64,000 bases of DNA from JBBRZM01 sp963813635 (GTDB taxonomy: Bacteria > Actinomycetota > Acidimicrobiia > IMCC26256 > JBBRZM01): NCBI GenBank assembly GCA_963813635.1, contig CAWEZO010000002.1, positions 558,001 to 622,000 on the forward strand. The letters run 5' to 3'. The notes under the pieces were generated by a model, which made no database searches, was not told where the DNA came from, and saw only the letters and a list, made by a program, of their open reading frames with translations. Position numbers and translations under genes: made by a program. The first letter of the stretch is position 1. Each line of letters begins with the position of its first letter. This document shows positions 62,335 through 64,000 of the stretch, piece by piece.

Positions 62335-64000
62335 AGTCGTCGCCCTCGGTGCCGCGACGACGGATCGCGGCGTCAGCCCGTCGAGCCCCTCGATGATCGC
62401 GCGGACGATCGGCGCGGCGGTCTCGGCCCCGTAGCCGCCCTCCTCGACGACCGCGAGCCACGACGTACTGCGGGTTGTCGGCGGGCGGGATCCCGACGAA
62501 CAGCGACGTGGCCTGCTTGCCCTGGACCTCCGCGGTGCCGGTCTTGCCCGCGATCGAGACCTGGTCGAACGGGAAGCCCGCGAACACGCTCGCGGCGGTC
62601 CCGTGTCGCGTCGGCCACACCGTGAACCCGGCGAGGATCGCGTCCGCGCGCCGGGGTCGGGTCGCGTGGACGCGAGCGTGATCGGCGCGAGGTCGCGCAC
62701 GACGTGCCTCGGGCGTCGAGCACCGTCGGACGCGAGCCGCGGCGTCGAGCAGCGTGCCGCCGTTCGCGAACGTGGCGTAGCGCATTCGCGAGCTGCAGCG
62801 GCGTGACGAGCAGGTCGCCCTGTCCGACGGCGAGGTTGATGTTGTCGCCCGGGAGCCAGATGAGTTCTCGGCTTACGGGATTGCGGCTGGCTCTCGTGTG
62901 AATCCTCTGCTTCCACGCCGCGTCGGGGACCCGCCCTGCCGCCTCACTCGGCGAGGCCGACGCCGGTCGGCTCACCGAACCCGAACTGCCGCGCGGTGTC
63001 CTGGATCGCGTAGCCCGTGCGGCGTGTCGCCGCGGCGGAAGTGCCCCAGAAGTCGCCGCCGATCGTGTAGAAGTACACGTCGCTCGACACGGTGAGCGCC
63101 GGCAGGCAGATCGAGCCGTTGCGCGTGCTCCCCGCGTTGCGGAAGAAGCCGCCGACCGTTGATACGAACCGTTGTCGTTGATCGTCGTGGCCGGGGTGAT
63201 CACGCCGGTCTGGAGCCCGGCGATCGCGCGTGAACGGCTTGAACGTCGAGCCGGGGGCGTACTGGCCCTGAATCGCTCGGTCGATCAGCGGGAAGTGGTT
63301 GGCGGGGTCGTTGAGCGCGCTTGAACTGGTCGTCGGGATCCCGTTGAGCGAACTCGTTCGGGTCGTACGTCGGGTTCGACGCCATCGCGACGACCGAGCC
63401 GTCCGTCGCGTCGAGCACCACGACCGAGCCGGCCGGTGCCGCGAACAGCGTCTTGAACCCTTCTTGAGCCGTGTCCTGGGTCCCCGCGCCGCGACCATCG
63501 CCTGGGCCAGCGACGCCTCCGCAGCTTCTGGACGTCGAGATCGATCGTCAGCTGCACGTCGTGGCCGGGCACCGGCCGCCGCTCGTCGACCGTCCGGAGC
63601 GACTTGCCGCGGCTGTCGACCTCGATCTTGTCGACCTGCGGCTTGCCGCGAAGCTCCGACTCGTAGGTCTGCTCCACGCCCGACTTCCCGATCGTCTCGC
63701 CGAGTTGGTAGTGCGCGTCGGCTTCGCTGCTTGAGCTCGGCGTCGCTCATTTCGCCCGTGTAACCGAGCACGTGGGCGGCAAGTGAGCCGCCCGGGTACG
63801 AGCGGATGGCGATCTGGTCGGCGTCGACGCCGGGAAAGAGCTGCTGGTGCTCCTTGATGAACGTGATCTTGTCGATCGACACGCCGGTCGCGACCGGCAC
63901 CGGACGGTACGGCGAGATGCGCTTGTCGTTGATCCGCTTCTGAATGGACGCCGGCGGACACTTGCAGGACGAAGGCGAGCCGGGCGACGACCAGCTTGAG
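62333..64000 (-). CDS. mrdA: Penicillin-binding protein 2 (MrdA), 5' partial, many frameshifts
   Basis: Transpeptidase partner of RodA; the 5' end lies beyond 64000. Pieces: ATGVSIDKITFIKEHQQLFPG and VLGYTGEMSDAEL (pedestal domain), GHDVQLTIDLDVQ, YAPGSTFKPFT with the catalytic Ser and Lys, TVSSDVYFYTIGGDFWG for the SxN motif, and SIAGKTGTAEVQGK for KTG. Frame changes occur about every 100 bases, so no full translation can be given. Confidence 0.8.

Overview
The window is high-GC DNA from a Gram-positive actinobacterium. Gene order points to the Actinobacteriota, most likely class Acidimicrobiia (an inference, not a proof). Evidence: the hemW-hrcA-dnaJ-rsmE-bldD-phoH-ybeY-CBS-era and recO-uppS-glyS-dgt-dnaG-sigA runs, the lepA/rpsT-holA-comEC-comEA-leuS-rsfS-nadD-proA-proB-obg-rpmA-rplU-rne run, a BldD-type regulator, a caa3-type oxidase and GTG/TTG starts in many genes. 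Nearly everything is core chromosome. The exception is the left edge (1 to about 3560), the end of an integrated mobile element with a MobF relaxase and a tyrosine integrase beside the 3' end of a tRNA-Ile2(CAU) gene.

Layout. 3.6-30.1 kb is almost entirely minus strand: sigA, dnaG, dgt, ppdK, two RDD membrane proteins (one with a 14-residue tandem repeat), glyS, recO, uppS, two cupredoxins, a cytochrome c oxidase cluster (ctaG, subunits IV, III, I, II), era, a CBS/CNNM transporter-like protein, ybeY, phoH, bldD, rsmE, dnaJ, hrcA, hemW. 30.2-43.6 kb: acyl-CoA dehydrogenase (+), lepA, rpsT (+), holA, a FolP2-type protein, comEC, comEA, a tyrosine-phosphatase-like protein, a small zincin-like protein, leuS, tRNA-Ala(GGC) (+) and a RodZ-like protein. 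43.7-53 kb: hisH-hisF (+), rsfS, nadD, an ACT-domain protein (+), a VWA/MoxR pair, proA and a D-aminoacylase-like amidohydrolase (+). 53-64 kb: proB, obg, rpmA, rplU, RNase E/G, a DUF2344 protein with its radical SAM partner, rodA and mrdA (cut by the window end).

Regulation that can be read directly: a CIRCE operator lies inside the 3' end of hemW just before hrcA-dnaJ, and a sigma70-like promoter with two TTTTAGTG repeats one helical turn apart lies upstream of bldD. Structured repeats: a 47-bp palindrome present twice around holA-folP, a 44-bp palindrome after ppdK, a 60-bp element duplicated at 47.1 kb, and a stem-loop between the amidohydrolase and proB.

Quality caveat. About half of the conserved genes carry one net single-base insertion or deletion, and indels become very dense at 51.3-52.5 kb and beyond 59.6 kb. 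Since essential genes are hit at the same rate, these look like sequencing or assembly errors rather than gene decay, so I annotate across them. No gap between genes exceeds 300 bases. No rRNA gene, CRISPR array or insertion sequence was seen.
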